Assembly: GCF_018139685.1 (NCBI RefSeq)
Contig: NZ_JAGSPN010000001.1
Coordinates: forward strand, 372,001-436,000
Source: Cognatundibacterium luofuense
Lineage (GTDB): Bacteria > Pseudomonadota > Gammaproteobacteria > Burkholderiales > Burkholderiaceae_D
Direction of reading: 5' to 3'
DNA length: 64,000 nt
In this document: in pieces, positions 9,010-19,157 of the stretch
Position numbering within the stretch: the stretch's first letter is position 1
Layout of the letters: each line of letters starts with the position of its first letter
Translations under genes and position numbers: made by a program
The notes under the pieces: model-generated
What the model was told of the DNA's origin: nothing
Database searches by the model: none
The model's input: only the letters and a program-made list of their open reading frames with translations

Positions 9010-10261
9010 GCGCAGATTGCGGGCCGCTGAGCAGCCATAACCGGGCTGCAGACATTATGCAGGCCAGTCCGCTCAGTAACAGCCACGGAGTGGTGAAAGC
9101 CGCAGTATAAAACCAATCCGGCATCACCAGCGAAAAAGCCGCAAGCGGCAGCGCCAGTAGTGCCAGCCGCGACCATTCGCGCCGGGTTGCGAGGCGGGCA
9201 TCTCCGATGCGGTAGCAGAGATTGGAAAATCCCCACAGCAACCAGCCATGCAGTGCAATTTGCCAGCCTGTGTGCAAGGACAGGTTTATGCACAGGCTGA
9301 CCCAGCCTATCAGCAATAAACCGGCCAGCTGCCACAGCAAAAATGCTTGTGCCGCCGGTGTTTGCGGCTGGCGGAAGGGGGCTGCACCGGCTTGCCACGT
9401 CGTTTCCGTTGTCTGCGGCTTTGCGGTTTGTGCCGGCCACCAGCCCGGTGCCTGCCACAGCAATTGCCAGCCTTGCTGCCAGCGCGGCAGGGCGCGTGCC
9501 TGACGCAGCATGCTGCGCCAGATCTGCAGATTCGCATCCCATAAAGAAAAGCTGCGCAGCGGACTGCGGGTGCCGTAAGTCAGTGGATGGTCGTCAAGAC
9601 GCTGCGCGTAAGTGCCGAACAGTTTGTCCCAGATAATCAGCATGCCACCGTAATTTTTATCGAGAAATACATCGTCCGATGCATGGTGGATGCGGTGATT
9701 TTCCGGCGTGACCAATACCTGATCCAGCCAGCCGAGGCGGCCGATGGCTTCGGTATGGATCCAGAACTGGTAAGCGATATGCACGAGTGCGATGACCATG
9801 AATACGGATGGCGGCACACCCAGTATCGCCAGCGGCAGATAAAACAGCCAGCTGACCAGCGGGCTGAACAGGCTCTGGCGCAAACCTGCGGCCAGATGGT
9901 AAAGCTCGCCCTGATGATGCACGCCGTGCAGCGCCCACAGCCAGTGAATCTGGTGTCCGGCACGGTGCAGCCAGTAATAGCAAAAATCGTACAGCAGCAG
10001 CGTGCCCAGCCACAGCGCTGCTGTCCCCGTATCCCAGTCGAACCAGCGTGCGTGCTGCCACAGCGCATCGTAAGCGAGCAGCCCCGGCACTTGCAGATAC
10101 ACCGCCACCAGCTGACTGGCGCCGCCTATGCCGATACCGCTGACGATGTCTTCCAGCGGCAGTTCGCGGGTTTTTCGCCAGCGCCACAGGGCTTCAGTGA
10201 GGATGGCCAGTCCCATCGCCAGCATGACAGCCAGCATCAGCCAGGGATGTGAAGTGAACAT
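8987..10261 (-). CDS. sterol desaturase / fatty acid hydroxylase family membrane protein
   Basis: About 424 residues from the ATG at 10261; a longer in-frame start at 10360 is less likely because the hydrophobic segment begins right at FTSHPWLMLAVMLAMG. The di-iron histidine boxes of the family are present: H99-RAG-H103, H112-GV-H115-H116 and a later ENHRIHHASDD. Multiple membrane helices surround them, and about 150 further hydrophobic residues follow the catalytic part. Such proteins hydroxylate or desaturate lipids; the substrate is unknown. It overlaps zntB by 23 nt, an unexpected partner for a lipid enzyme. Confidence 0.8.
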   Translation of the reverse strand: MFTSHPWLMLAVMLAMGLAILTEALWRWRKTRELPLEDIVSGIGIGGASQLVAVYLQVPGLLAYDALWQHARWFDWDTGTAALWLGTLLLYDFCYYWLHRAGHQIHWLWALHGVHHQGELYHLAAGLRQSLFSPLVSWLFYLPLAILGVPPSVFMVIALVHIAYQFWIHTEAIGRLGWLDQVLVTPENHRIHHASDDVFLDKNYGGMLIIWDKLFGTYAQRLDDHPLTYGTRSPLRSFSLWDANLQIWRSMLRQARALPRWQQGWQLLWQAPGWWPAQTAKPQTTETTWQAGAAPFRQPQTPAAQAFLLWQLAGLLLIGWVSLCINLSLHTGWQIALHGWLLWGFSNLCYRIGDARLATRREWSRLALLALPLAAFSLVMPDWFYTAAFTTPWLLLSGLACIMSAARLWLLSGPQSAHGKISHH

Positions 10262-10536
10262 CGTGTGCTTTCTTTTTGGTGGTGAGATCGCAGCTAAATG
10301 ATTTAAACAATTCCTGCGCGGATCGGTCAGGGTAATACGGCACAGAATTTTTTCAAGCAAAAAGAAGCTTCGCGCAGGGTAATGCGTGTAAAACTTTGTC
10401 AGAGCCTGTCATCAAACACCGTCGCTAACATACGGTTTCAGGCCCTGTTTGTTCGCACTATTCAGCACTGAAAAGCAGAAAATAAGGGGGTATATGGCAA
10501 AACCGGCTGATTGTCGGCATGAATACTGGGCGTTTT

Positions 10537-10558
10537 AAAATACCCCCGGGGGTATTTT
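10537..10558. promoter_or_regulatory. 22-bp perfect palindrome, CsoR/RcnR-like operator candidate
   Basis: The half-site AAAATACCCCC is followed directly by its exact inverse. The core ATACCCCC/GGGGGTAT resembles operators of the CsoR/RcnR/CstR family of copper, nickel or sulfur sensors (A/T-flanked runs of C then G). It lies about 276 bp upstream of the desaturase-zntB pair, which encodes a metal transporter, so it could be their operator. No CsoR-type regulator gene is in the window. Confidence 0.5.
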
Positions 10559-10630
10559 CTAGGCAAAAATGCCCGTTTTGATGGCTTAGAGGAACGCCTG
10601 ATTTGCGCCGCGTTGTGCGCAACATGCGGA

Positions 10631-10780
10631 TTATCCACAGCGAGTGAGCGTCAGAAAAGGAACACAGCGTCCGTTCAGATGCGCAAATCCGCAGCTTCCG
10701 GTGTTTTCAGAAAGTCAGGCACGCGTGCAGATGCAGTCGGAAACGGCTTTGGGCTGTGAACAGATGCCTGCTTATCCACA
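10631..10780 (+). promoter_or_regulatory. two perfect DnaA boxes
   Basis: TTATCCACA occurs at 10631-10639 and again at 10772-10780 in the same orientation, both in non-coding DNA. This nonamer is the high-affinity DnaA box. There is no dnaA, gyrB or parAB nearby and no obvious AT-rich unwinding element, so this is not a standard origin. It may be a DnaA-titration or regulatory site. Confidence 0.45.
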
Positions 10781-10834
10781 AACCATTCGGCAGCCCGTCG
10801 CCAGCGCCGTTATCTCAGTCATCGCCGCCCAAAC

Positions 10835-10867
10835 AAAAACCGCCGCCTGCATTGCAGACAGCGGTTT
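10835..10867 (-). terminator. intrinsic terminator of hemB
   Basis: On the minus strand AAACCGC and GCGGTTTTTG close a stem with an inner CTGCA/TGCAG pairing, followed by a T-rich tail. It lies about 60 nt after the hemB stop. Confidence 0.8.
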
Positions 10868-10927
10868 GTTGTCGGATCTGTCCGGTATGAAGGCGATATG
10901 TGATCGCCGGAGCCGGAGAGTCAGCGT

Positions 10928-12717
<1,790 letters not shown>

Positions 12718-12769
12718 AGATTCGGATCTTGGAAAAATGCAACATGCGGCGCGTATGCTGCCGGAAAGC

Positions 12770-12781
12770 TATTGTACAATA
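12770..12781. promoter_or_regulatory. 12-bp palindrome in the engB / cytochrome c4 divergent promoter region
   Basis: TATTGTACAATA is a perfect palindrome in the 198-bp gap between the divergent starts. It may be a regulator site or just overlapping promoter elements. Confidence 0.3.
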
Positions 12782-12915
12782 AGGCTCGCTATGCGGGGGC
12801 TTCCCCCGATGACGAACCCGGTTGTCAGCTCTAGTCTTACGTGTGGCAGACCAGCAGTGTCAACGCCATTTTCGCCTTCAGGGCAGAATCCTCTTACTAG
12901 TCTCAGGGTGTTTGA

Positions 12916-13614
12916 ATGAACCGTGCTTTCTTTCCAGTGATGAAATCCCTTGGCATTGCCGTGCTGGCAGTGTCGTCGATGATCCCGGCAGCGTATGCAA
13001 ATACCGATGCCAAAGCGGTCAAAGCCGATCCGGCCAAAGGAGAAGCCCTGTACAAAGGTGGTGATGCAGCACGCGGCATCGTTGCCTGTGTGTCCTGCCA
13101 CGGTGATGCAGGCAATTCCACGATTTCGGTTAACCCTAAACTGTCTGCCCAGCACGATGTGTATCTGGTCAAACAACTGACCGAATTCGCGTCCGGCACA
13201 CGTAACAATGCGACCATGACCGCGTTCGCAAAATCCCTGACACCGGAAGACATGAAAAACGTCGCTGTCTATCTGAATGCGCAGAAATCCGTACCGGGCG
13301 CCGCGAAAAATAAAGACATCGTCGAGCTCGGCAAACAAATTTACCGTGGCGGTATCGCTGAGAAAAATGTGCCAGCCTGTGCAGGCTGCCACAGCCCGAA
13401 CGGTGCCGGTATTCCTGCGCAATATCCGCGTCTGGCCGGTCAGCATCAGGATTACACGCTGGCACAGCTGCTGAATTTCCAGAACGGTTCCCGTAAAGGC
13501 GGCGCAAAAATCGCCGGTGCGCGTCTGAACAGCCCGCAAATGATGACGATTGCAAAATCGATGTCTGAAGATGAAATGCGCGCCGTTGCAGACTATATCG
13601 CCGGTCTGAAATAA
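12916..13614 (+). CDS. di-heme cytochrome c4
   Basis: 232 residues with a signal peptide (about 1-28, cut after AYA) and two c-type heme motifs, C58-VSC-H62 and C155-AGC-H159, in two homologous halves; each half has a later methionine able to be the axial ligand. Cytochrome c4 is a periplasmic electron carrier to terminal oxidases. It is followed by a terminator and then resB-ccsA, which assemble c-type cytochromes, so substrate and assembly genes are side by side. Confidence 0.94.
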   Translation: MNRAFFPVMKSLGIAVLAVSSMIPAAYANTDAKAVKADPAKGEALYKGGDAARGIVACVSCHGDAGNSTISVNPKLSAQHDVYLVKQLTEFASGTRNNATMTAFAKSLTPEDMKNVAVYLNAQKSVPGAAKNKDIVELGKQIYRGGIAEKNVPACAGCHSPNGAGIPAQYPRLAGQHQDYTLAQLLNFQNGSRKGGAKIAGARLNSPQMMTIAKSMSEDEMRAVADYIAGLK

Positions 13615-13643
13615 TTTCGCACCACAATCAGATTTTTATACGG

Positions 13644-13672
13644 AAGGGGGTGGCAGTCAGCCACCCCTTTTT
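13644..13672 (+). terminator. intrinsic terminator after cytochrome c4
   Basis: GGGGTGGC (13647-13654) pairs with GCCACCCC (13660-13667), followed by TTTTT. It sits only about 10 nt before resB, so read-through or a separate promoter must supply resB. Confidence 0.88.
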
Positions 13673-13683
13673 GTCAGCTGCAA

Positions 13684-15828
13684 ATGTTGAATATGGATAA
13701 TCCGCTGGAACACGAAAACGCCGGAGATACCGCCGGTATCCGTCTGCAAACCCGCAATACCGTGCTGGCTGACAGCGTGGAATTGCTGTCTTCCATGCGT
13801 TTCGCGATCAGCCTGTTAGTGCTGATCTGCATTGGTGCCGTGATTGGTACCGTGGTCAAACAAAACGAACCCGCCCCGAATTACATCAACCAGTTCGGCC
13901 AGTTCTGGTATGAAGTGTTTGATAAAGCCGGGGTGTATTCGGTCTATTCCGCGTGGTGGTTTTTGCTGATGGTCGGCGTGCTGGTGTTATCCACCTCGCT
14001 GTGCGTGATCCGCAATACTCCGAAAATGCTGAAAGACATGCGCAGCTGGCGTGAAAACGTCCGCGAGCAATCGCTGCGCAATTTTCATCATCATGCCGAA
14101 TATGCTTCTGCACAGGATACCGTGACGCTGGCTGAGCGCCTGAGTGCTTATCTGCAAGCCAGTGGTTATCAGAGCAAAGTCGTCGCCAAAGACGATGCGG
14201 TGCTGATCGCCGCCAAACGCGGTGCAGGTAACAAATGGGGCTACATCTTTGCGCACAGCGCGATTGTCGTGATCGTGCTCGGTGCGATGCTGGATTCAGA
14301 ATTGCCGGTCAAAGCGCAGCAATGGTTTCTGGGCAAAGTGCCGTATGACGGTGCTGGTCTGATTTCGAAAATTCCGGAACAACACCGCTTATCCGAGCGC
14401 AATCCCAGCTTCCGTGGCAATGCCATGATTCCGGAAGGTGGCGTCGCAGATACCGCGATTTTGTCGCAGCAAAGTGGTGTTCTGATTCAGGATTTGCCGG
14501 TTTCCGTACGTCTGCGTCAGTTCCATATCGAGTTTTACAACACCGGTATGCCAAAATTGTTTGCCAGTGATGTGACGTTGACTGACCATGAAACCGGTAA
14601 AAGTTTCGATGCAACCATACGCGTGAACCAGCCGCTGGTGTACAAAGGTCTGGCGTTTTATCAGTCCAGCTTTGAAGACGGCGGCAGCCGCCTGCGTCTG
14701 AAGGTCTGGCCTATGCTTGGTGCACAAAATCAGCCTTTTGCGCTGCGTGGTGAAGTTGGCGGCAGTACGCCGTGGGCTCCGCCGGGTCAGAAGGCTTATA
14801 ACATTGAGTGGTCCGGCTTCCGCGTCTTCAATGTGGAGCCAGTGGCCAAAGTGGTCAGTGAAGCGGACAAAGAAAAAGGCCTGAGCCGCCATCTGGGTTC
14901 CGCCGCTAAATCGGCAGAAAGTAAAGAATTCCGTAACGTCGGCCCCAGCATCCAGTACAAACTGCGCGATGCTGCCGGACAGGCACGCGAATACATGAAC
15001 TTCATGCAGCCATCGCAAATTGAAGGCAGCACCGTCTTCCTCAGTGGTATGCGTGAATCTCCGGCGGATCAGTTCCGCTTCCTGCGAATTCCGGCGGATG
15101 ATAACGACAGCCCGCAGGAATGGATGCGTATCCGCGCCGCGCTGCAAAATCCGGAACTGCGCAAACTGGCGGCTGAACGCTTCACTTCTCATGCATTACC
15201 GGCCAGCCTTGCAGGTAATCCGGCGATGAAGGAGCAAATGATTTCGTCGGCGATGAATACGCTGACCTTGTTCGCCGGTGATGAAAAATCTGCCGGTTAC
15301 CGTGCGGTATCCGATTATCTGGAAAAGAAAATTCCCGAAGCAGAGCAGGCGAAAGCCGCTGATGTGATGATGAAAATCCTGAACGGCAGTTTATGGGATT
15401 TGTGGATGATTGCGCGTGAAAAGGATGGCCTGACAACACTGGAAGCGGATGAAAAACACGGTCGTTTCCTGCAACTGTCTATGGCGGCGCTGTCGGATGC
15501 CGGTTTCTACGGTGCGCCTGTGTATCTGCAACTGGAATCGTTTGACGAGGTCAAAGCCACCGTGCTGCAGATCACACGCTCGCCGGGGCAGGGTATCGTC
15601 TACTTTGGTTGCCTGCTGCTGGTGCTGGGTGTGTTTGCGATGTTCTATATCCGTGAACGCAGGCTGTGGATCTGGCTCAAAAAAGGCGACGCCGGTTCGC
15701 ATATACTGATGGCCATGAGTACCCAGCGTAAAACCCTGGACTTTGAAAAAGAGTTTGAACAATGCCGTGCGCAGTTAGCGGAGATTACTGACGCAACGGA
15801 AACTTCCCTTGCTGCACAAGGAAAATAA
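13684..15828 (+). CDS. resB: cytochrome c biogenesis protein ResB
   Basis: 714 residues, membrane subunit of the system II heme ligation complex with CcsA. Transmembrane segments occur near 39-60 (SMRFAISLLVLICIGAVIG), 90-108 and 185-200. A large periplasmic domain follows, with a last helix near 635-655 (IVYFGCLLLVLGVFAMFYI) before a cytoplasmic tail. ATG codons at 13684 and 13693 are both possible and neither has a clear ribosome binding site. The stop is 1 nt before the ccsA ATG. ResB is thought to keep apocytochrome thiols ready for heme, consistent with dsbD nearby. Confidence 0.95.
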   Translation: MLNMDNPLEHENAGDTAGIRLQTRNTVLADSVELLSSMRFAISLLVLICIGAVIGTVVKQNEPAPNYINQFGQFWYEVFDKAGVYSVYSAWWFLLMVGVLVLSTSLCVIRNTPKMLKDMRSWRENVREQSLRNFHHHAEYASAQDTVTLAERLSAYLQASGYQSKVVAKDDAVLIAAKRGAGNKWGYIFAHSAIVVIVLGAMLDSELPVKAQQWFLGKVPYDGAGLISKIPEQHRLSERNPSFRGNAMIPEGGVADTAILSQQSGVLIQDLPVSVRLRQFHIEFYNTGMPKLFASDVTLTDHETGKSFDATIRVNQPLVYKGLAFYQSSFEDGGSRLRLKVWPMLGAQNQPFALRGEVGGSTPWAPPGQKAYNIEWSGFRVFNVEPVAKVVSEADKEKGLSRHLGSAAKSAESKEFRNVGPSIQYKLRDAAGQAREYMNFMQPSQIEGSTVFLSGMRESPADQFRFLRIPADDNDSPQEWMRIRAALQNPELRKLAAERFTSHALPASLAGNPAMKEQMISSAMNTLTLFAGDEKSAGYRAVSDYLEKKIPEAEQAKAADVMMKILNGSLWDLWMIAREKDGLTTLEADEKHGRFLQLSMAALSDAGFYGAPVYLQLESFDEVKATVLQITRSPGQGIVYFGCLLLVLGVFAMFYIRERRLWIWLKKGDAGSHILMAMSTQRKTLDFEKEFEQCRAQLAEITDATETSLAAQGK

Positions 15829-15829
15829 G

Positions 15830-16975
15830 ATGGAAATGACCCGTAATGTTTCCGCCGCTGGCGGCATTCTGAAACAACTGAGCTGGCAGGACTGGGGTTT
15901 CAGTCTGTTGCTGGCGCTGATGGCAGCGTTTGCGCTGCAGCGTTTCAGCAGTTTTATGGATATCTACGACAAAGCGATTCTGGTCGCCTCCGTGCCGACC
16001 TTTGGCTGGCTGGGCTGGCGCTGGAAGCCGGTGAAACCGCTGATGCTGGGCATGACGCTGCTGGCCTTGTCTGCGATCAGTCTGTACAACGGTCAGTTGC
16101 CGCTGGCGAATGAAAAATTCTTCCTGAAATATCTGCTGTCCAGCCAGTCAGCGATTTTGTGGATGAGCGTATTTTTCTGTTTATCCACGCTGTTTTACTG
16201 GGTCGGGTTACTGGCCCGTTCAGAATTCGGTGGCAGCGTCGGTTCCGGTCTGTGCTGGGCGGCGGTACTGATGGGTTTTACCGGCTTGCTGGTGCGCTGG
16301 TATGAATCGTATCTGCTGGGGCCGGACGTTGGTCATATTCCGGTATCGAATCTGTATGAAGTGTTTGTGTTGTTCGTGCTGATTACCGGCCTGTTTTATC
16401 TGTATTACGAACAGCAATACCGTACCCGTCAGATGGGCGCTTTCGTGTCGCTGGTGATTACTGCTGCGGTCGGTTTTCTGTTCTGGTACACCGTGAGCCG
16501 CGAAGCATCTGAGATTCAGCCGCTGGTGCCAGCACTGCAAAGCTGGTGGATGAAAATTCACGTACCGGCGAACTTTATCGGTTACGGCACGTTCTCGCTG
16601 GCTGCGATGGTCGCGGTAGCTTATCTGCTCAAAGAAAAGGGTATTCTGGCAGACCGCCTGCCAGCGCTGAATGTGCTGGATGATGTGATGTACAAAGCGA
16701 TTGCCGTTGGTTTTGCTTTCTTCACCATCGCGACCATTCTGGGGGCGTTGTGGGCGGCAGAAGCCTGGGGTGGTTACTGGTCCTGGGACCCGAAAGAAAC
16801 CTGGGCGCTGATCGTCTGGCTGAATTACGCGGCATGGCTGCACATGCGTCTGATGAAGGGCTTGCGCGGCGTACCGGCCGCCTGGTGGGCGCTGGTTGGA
16901 TTGCTGGTGACGACCTTTGCTTTCCTCGGCGTAAATATGTTCTTATCCGGCCTGCATTCTTACGGCACGCTGTAA
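15830..16975 (+). CDS. ccsA: cytochrome c biogenesis protein CcsA (CcsB), heme lyase
   Basis: 381 residues with about eight transmembrane helices and the tryptophan-rich heme-handling WWD motif WGGYWSWDPKETWALIVWL near residues 310-330. Conserved histidines flank it (HVPANF and WLHMRLM). The ATG at 15830 follows AAGGAAAA, which overlaps the end of resB. With ResB it exports heme and attaches it to CXXCH proteins such as the cytochrome c4 encoded upstream. Confidence 0.95.
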   Translation: MEMTRNVSAAGGILKQLSWQDWGFSLLLALMAAFALQRFSSFMDIYDKAILVASVPTFGWLGWRWKPVKPLMLGMTLLALSAISLYNGQLPLANEKFFLKYLLSSQSAILWMSVFFCLSTLFYWVGLLARSEFGGSVGSGLCWAAVLMGFTGLLVRWYESYLLGPDVGHIPVSNLYEVFVLFVLITGLFYLYYEQQYRTRQMGAFVSLVITAAVGFLFWYTVSREASEIQPLVPALQSWWMKIHVPANFIGYGTFSLAAMVAVAYLLKEKGILADRLPALNVLDDVMYKAIAVGFAFFTIATILGALWAAEAWGGYWSWDPKETWALIVWLNYAAWLHMRLMKGLRGVPAAWWALVGLLVTTFAFLGVNMFLSGLHSYGTL

Positions 16976-16995
16976 TTTCTGCCTGACACACCATC

Positions 16996-17036
16996 AAACG
17001 CACCGCTTCCGGCAAACGGAAACGGTGCGTTTTTTA
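16996..17036 (+). terminator. intrinsic terminator after ccsA
   Basis: AAACGCACCG (16996-17005) pairs with CGGTGCGTTT (17023-17032), with an inner TTCCG/CGGAA pairing, then a T-run. Confidence 0.92.
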
Positions 17037-17122
17037 TTGCGGCCGGTGCGTTAACACTGCAGCCCGTCGCCGGCTTTGCAAAACGACTGAAAGCAGGTCA
17101 AAACAAGGCTAAAAACAGGCTA

Positions 17123-17207
17123 AATGCGGTTTTCTGCATAGCGATCCGGCGGTCGTCGGCAGAAAGTCCGGGCCTCCGTGAAATGCAAATGACGATCTTT
17201 GCACAAT
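17123..17207 (+). repeat. dispersed intergenic repeat, subfamily 1, copy 1
   Basis: An 85-bp stretch aligned by eye, without gaps, to 56008-56092, with 69 of 85 bases identical. Shared blocks are AATGCGG, GCATAGCGAT, a 25-base block beginning GTCGTCGGCAGAAAGTCC, and ATGACGAT-TTTGCACAAT. Both copies have a purine-rich lead-in (GGCT-AAAA) about 30 bases upstream. The rest of the 491-bp gap (16976-17467) holds only the ccsA terminator and the msrP ribosome binding site; short frames here have no coding character. Confidence 0.85.
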
Positions 17208-17467
17208 GCAGGCCGTCCGCTGCGTCTCTTTTCGCGTCAGAAACACGGCCAGGTCAGCGGTGTCGTTGCAGAGCCCTGCGTTGTTCAGCGTACTCCCGCT
17301 ACAAGCCGATACAAATTGCCGCGATCCGGTGTCAGGTTTTCCGGAACCGTCCGACTAATCGCAGGTCTGTGCAAAACCAGTCCGTCTGCTGAAAAAACAA
17401 AGGCGGGTTACACTGCGCTGTTGTTTTGCACTGTGCACTGATCATCGATTATCCACGGGAGTTTGTC

Positions 17468-18436
17468 ATGCTGATACTACCGGGTCCGAACGGAACGGAC
17501 CGCCCTTACGCTTCTGAAATCACGCCGCGCGAGGTATTTGAAAAGCGCCGCAAGTTACTCGGCATGCTGGCTGCCGGCGGCTTAGCCGGTGTCAGCGGAT
17601 TACGCTGGACTGACGCCGCAGCACAGGCGACGCAGCGACTGGCGGCAGCGGCGAATCCGGCTTACCAGCTGACAGAAAAGCAAACCAGCCGCAAAGATGC
17701 GACTACGTATAACAATTTCTACGAGTTCGGCACGGATAAAGCCGATCCTGCGCAAACGGCAGGCACGCTGAAAACCCATCCGTGGAGCATCAGTATCGAA
17801 GGTGAAGTCAAAAAGCCGTTTGTACTGGATCTGGAAGCACTGCTGAAACTGGCACCGATGGAAGAGCGTATTTACCGGCTGCGCTGCGTGGAAGGCTGGT
17901 CGATGGTGATTCCGTGGATCGGTTATTCGCTGTCGCATCTGATCCGTCGTGCCGAACCGAACGGCAATGCACGTTATATCGAATTCGTGACGCTGAACGA
18001 TAAAAAACAAATGCCTGGCCTGAATTATCCGGTGCTGGACTGGCCATACACCGAAGGCTTGCGCCTCGATGAAGCTAATCATCCGCTGACGCTGCTGACT
18101 TTCGGCATGTATGGCGAAGTGCTGCCGAATCAGAATGGTGCACCGGTCAGGCTGACGGTGCCGTGGAAATACGGCTTCAAATCGGCTAAATCCATCGTCA
18201 AAATCCGTTTCGTGCGTGATCAGCCGCAAACCTCGTGGAACCGCGCCAATGGGCGCGAATACGGCTTCTATTCGAATGTGAATCCGGAAGTCGATCATCC
18301 GCGCTGGTCGCAAGCCAGCGAGCGCCGCATCGGCGAAGATGGCTTGTTCACCCGCAAACGCAAAACCCTGATGTTTAACGGCTATCAGGAAGTGGCATCG
18401 CTGTACAGCGGCATGGATCTGAGGAAGTTCTACTGA
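17468..18436 (+). CDS. msrP: periplasmic methionine sulfoxide reductase catalytic subunit MsrP
   Basis: 322 residues (formerly YedY), a molybdopterin enzyme that repairs oxidised methionines in envelope proteins. A Tat-type signal is visible: [10 protein letters not shown] with Arg27-Arg28, followed by a Gly/Ala-rich hydrophobic run. The molybdenum ligand is Cys140 in [15 protein letters not shown]. The ATG at 17468 is preceded by GGGAG; the frame is open further upstream without a ribosome binding site. The stop overlaps the msrQ start (TGATG), the usual coupling. Confidence 0.96.
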   Translation: MLILPGPNGTDRPYASEITPREVFEKRRKLLGMLAAGGLAGVSGLRWTDAAAQATQRLAAAANPAYQLTEKQTSRKDATTYNNFYEFGTDKADPAQTAGTLKTHPWSISIEGEVKKPFVLDLEALLKLAPMEERIYRLRCVEGWSMVIPWIGYSLSHLIRRAEPNGNARYIEFVTLNDKKQMPGLNYPVLDWPYTEGLRLDEANHPLTLLTFGMYGEVLPNQNGAPVRLTVPWKYGFKSAKSIVKIRFVRDQPQTSWNRANGREYGFYSNVNPEVDHPRWSQASERRIGEDGLFTRKRKTLMFNGYQEVASLYSGMDLRKFY

Positions 18437-19056
18437 TGCGCAGTCTGCATCTGAGTGCGGCAGCGGTCAGTCGCTGGAAAATCGCCGTGTTTTTGCTGGC
18501 CTTGCTGCCACTGGTACGCATCATCGTCTGGGCGCTGCTGGATAAAATGGGGGCGAATCCGCTGGAATGGATGACCCGCAATACCGGTTCGTGGGCCATC
18601 TATATTCTGCTGCTGACGCTGGCGATTACCCCGCTGCGTCGCATCAGCGGCTGGAACTGGCTGCAGAAATTCCGGCGTATGCTGGGCTTGTATGGGTTTT
18701 TTTACGCCAGCCTGCATCTGACGATGTATTTGTGGTTTGACCATTTTTTCGAATGGGAAACCATCTGGCCGGACATCATCAAGCGCCCGTTTGTACTGGC
18801 TGGTATGGTCTCGTGGAGCATGATGTTGGCGCTGGCAGTGAGCAGTCCGCAGGCAGTATTACGTTGGATGGGCGGCAAGCGCTGGCAGCGTCTGCATCAG
18901 CTGATGTATGTGCTGGTGCCGGTGGCGGTGCTGCATGTGTACTGGATGAAATCCGGCAAACATGACTTTTTCTGGCCTGCGGTGTACGGCGGTATCACCG
19001 TATTGCTGTTGGGCTTACGGATCTGGTTTGCGCGCCGTTCTCTGCGTCCGGTCTGA
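18436..19056 (+). CDS. msrQ: heme-binding membrane subunit MsrQ
   Basis: 206 residues (formerly YedZ) with about six transmembrane helices of the ferric reductase-like group. Conserved elements are LAITPLRR, LRRxLGLYGF-YASLHL (here RRMLGLYGFFYASLHL) and LHQLMYVLVPVAVLHVYW, which carry the heme-ligating histidines. It passes respiratory-chain electrons to MsrP. It overlaps msrP by one base, so stoichiometric expression is likely. Confidence 0.95.
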   Translation: MRSLHLSAAAVSRWKIAVFLLALLPLVRIIVWALLDKMGANPLEWMTRNTGSWAIYILLLTLAITPLRRISGWNWLQKFRRMLGLYGFFYASLHLTMYLWFDHFFEWETIWPDIIKRPFVLAGMVSWSMMLALAVSSPQAVLRWMGGKRWQRLHQLMYVLVPVAVLHVYWMKSGKHDFFWPAVYGGITVLLLGLRIWFARRSLRPV

Positions 19057-19157
19057 GGACTTACTCGGTTTTTTCTGTTGCAGTAATCGTATAAACGATT
19101 GAGATTTTATGCACAGCGGCGCACAATTTCCGGTCGCAAACCGAAACGGGAATCATC

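Larger units (their letters stand above)
10262..10927. other. 666-bp gene-free region between hemB and the desaturase gene
   Basis: I find no convincing gene here; the one longer frame on the plus strand has no ribosome binding site or recognisable product. The region holds the hemB terminator, two perfect DnaA boxes and a 22-bp perfect palindrome, annotated separately. A single half-site GGGGGTAT of the palindrome also occurs at 10486-10493. Confidence 0.7.

Noticed and set aside
10631-10780. Chromosomal replication origin
   Set aside because: Only two DnaA boxes, no dnaA/dnaN/gyrB/rpmH or parAB neighbours and no clear AT-rich unwinding stretch.
17183-17441. Two overlapping short open frames in the gap before msrP
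   Set aside because: They start inside or beside the intergenic repeat, lack ribosome binding sites and have no coding-like composition.
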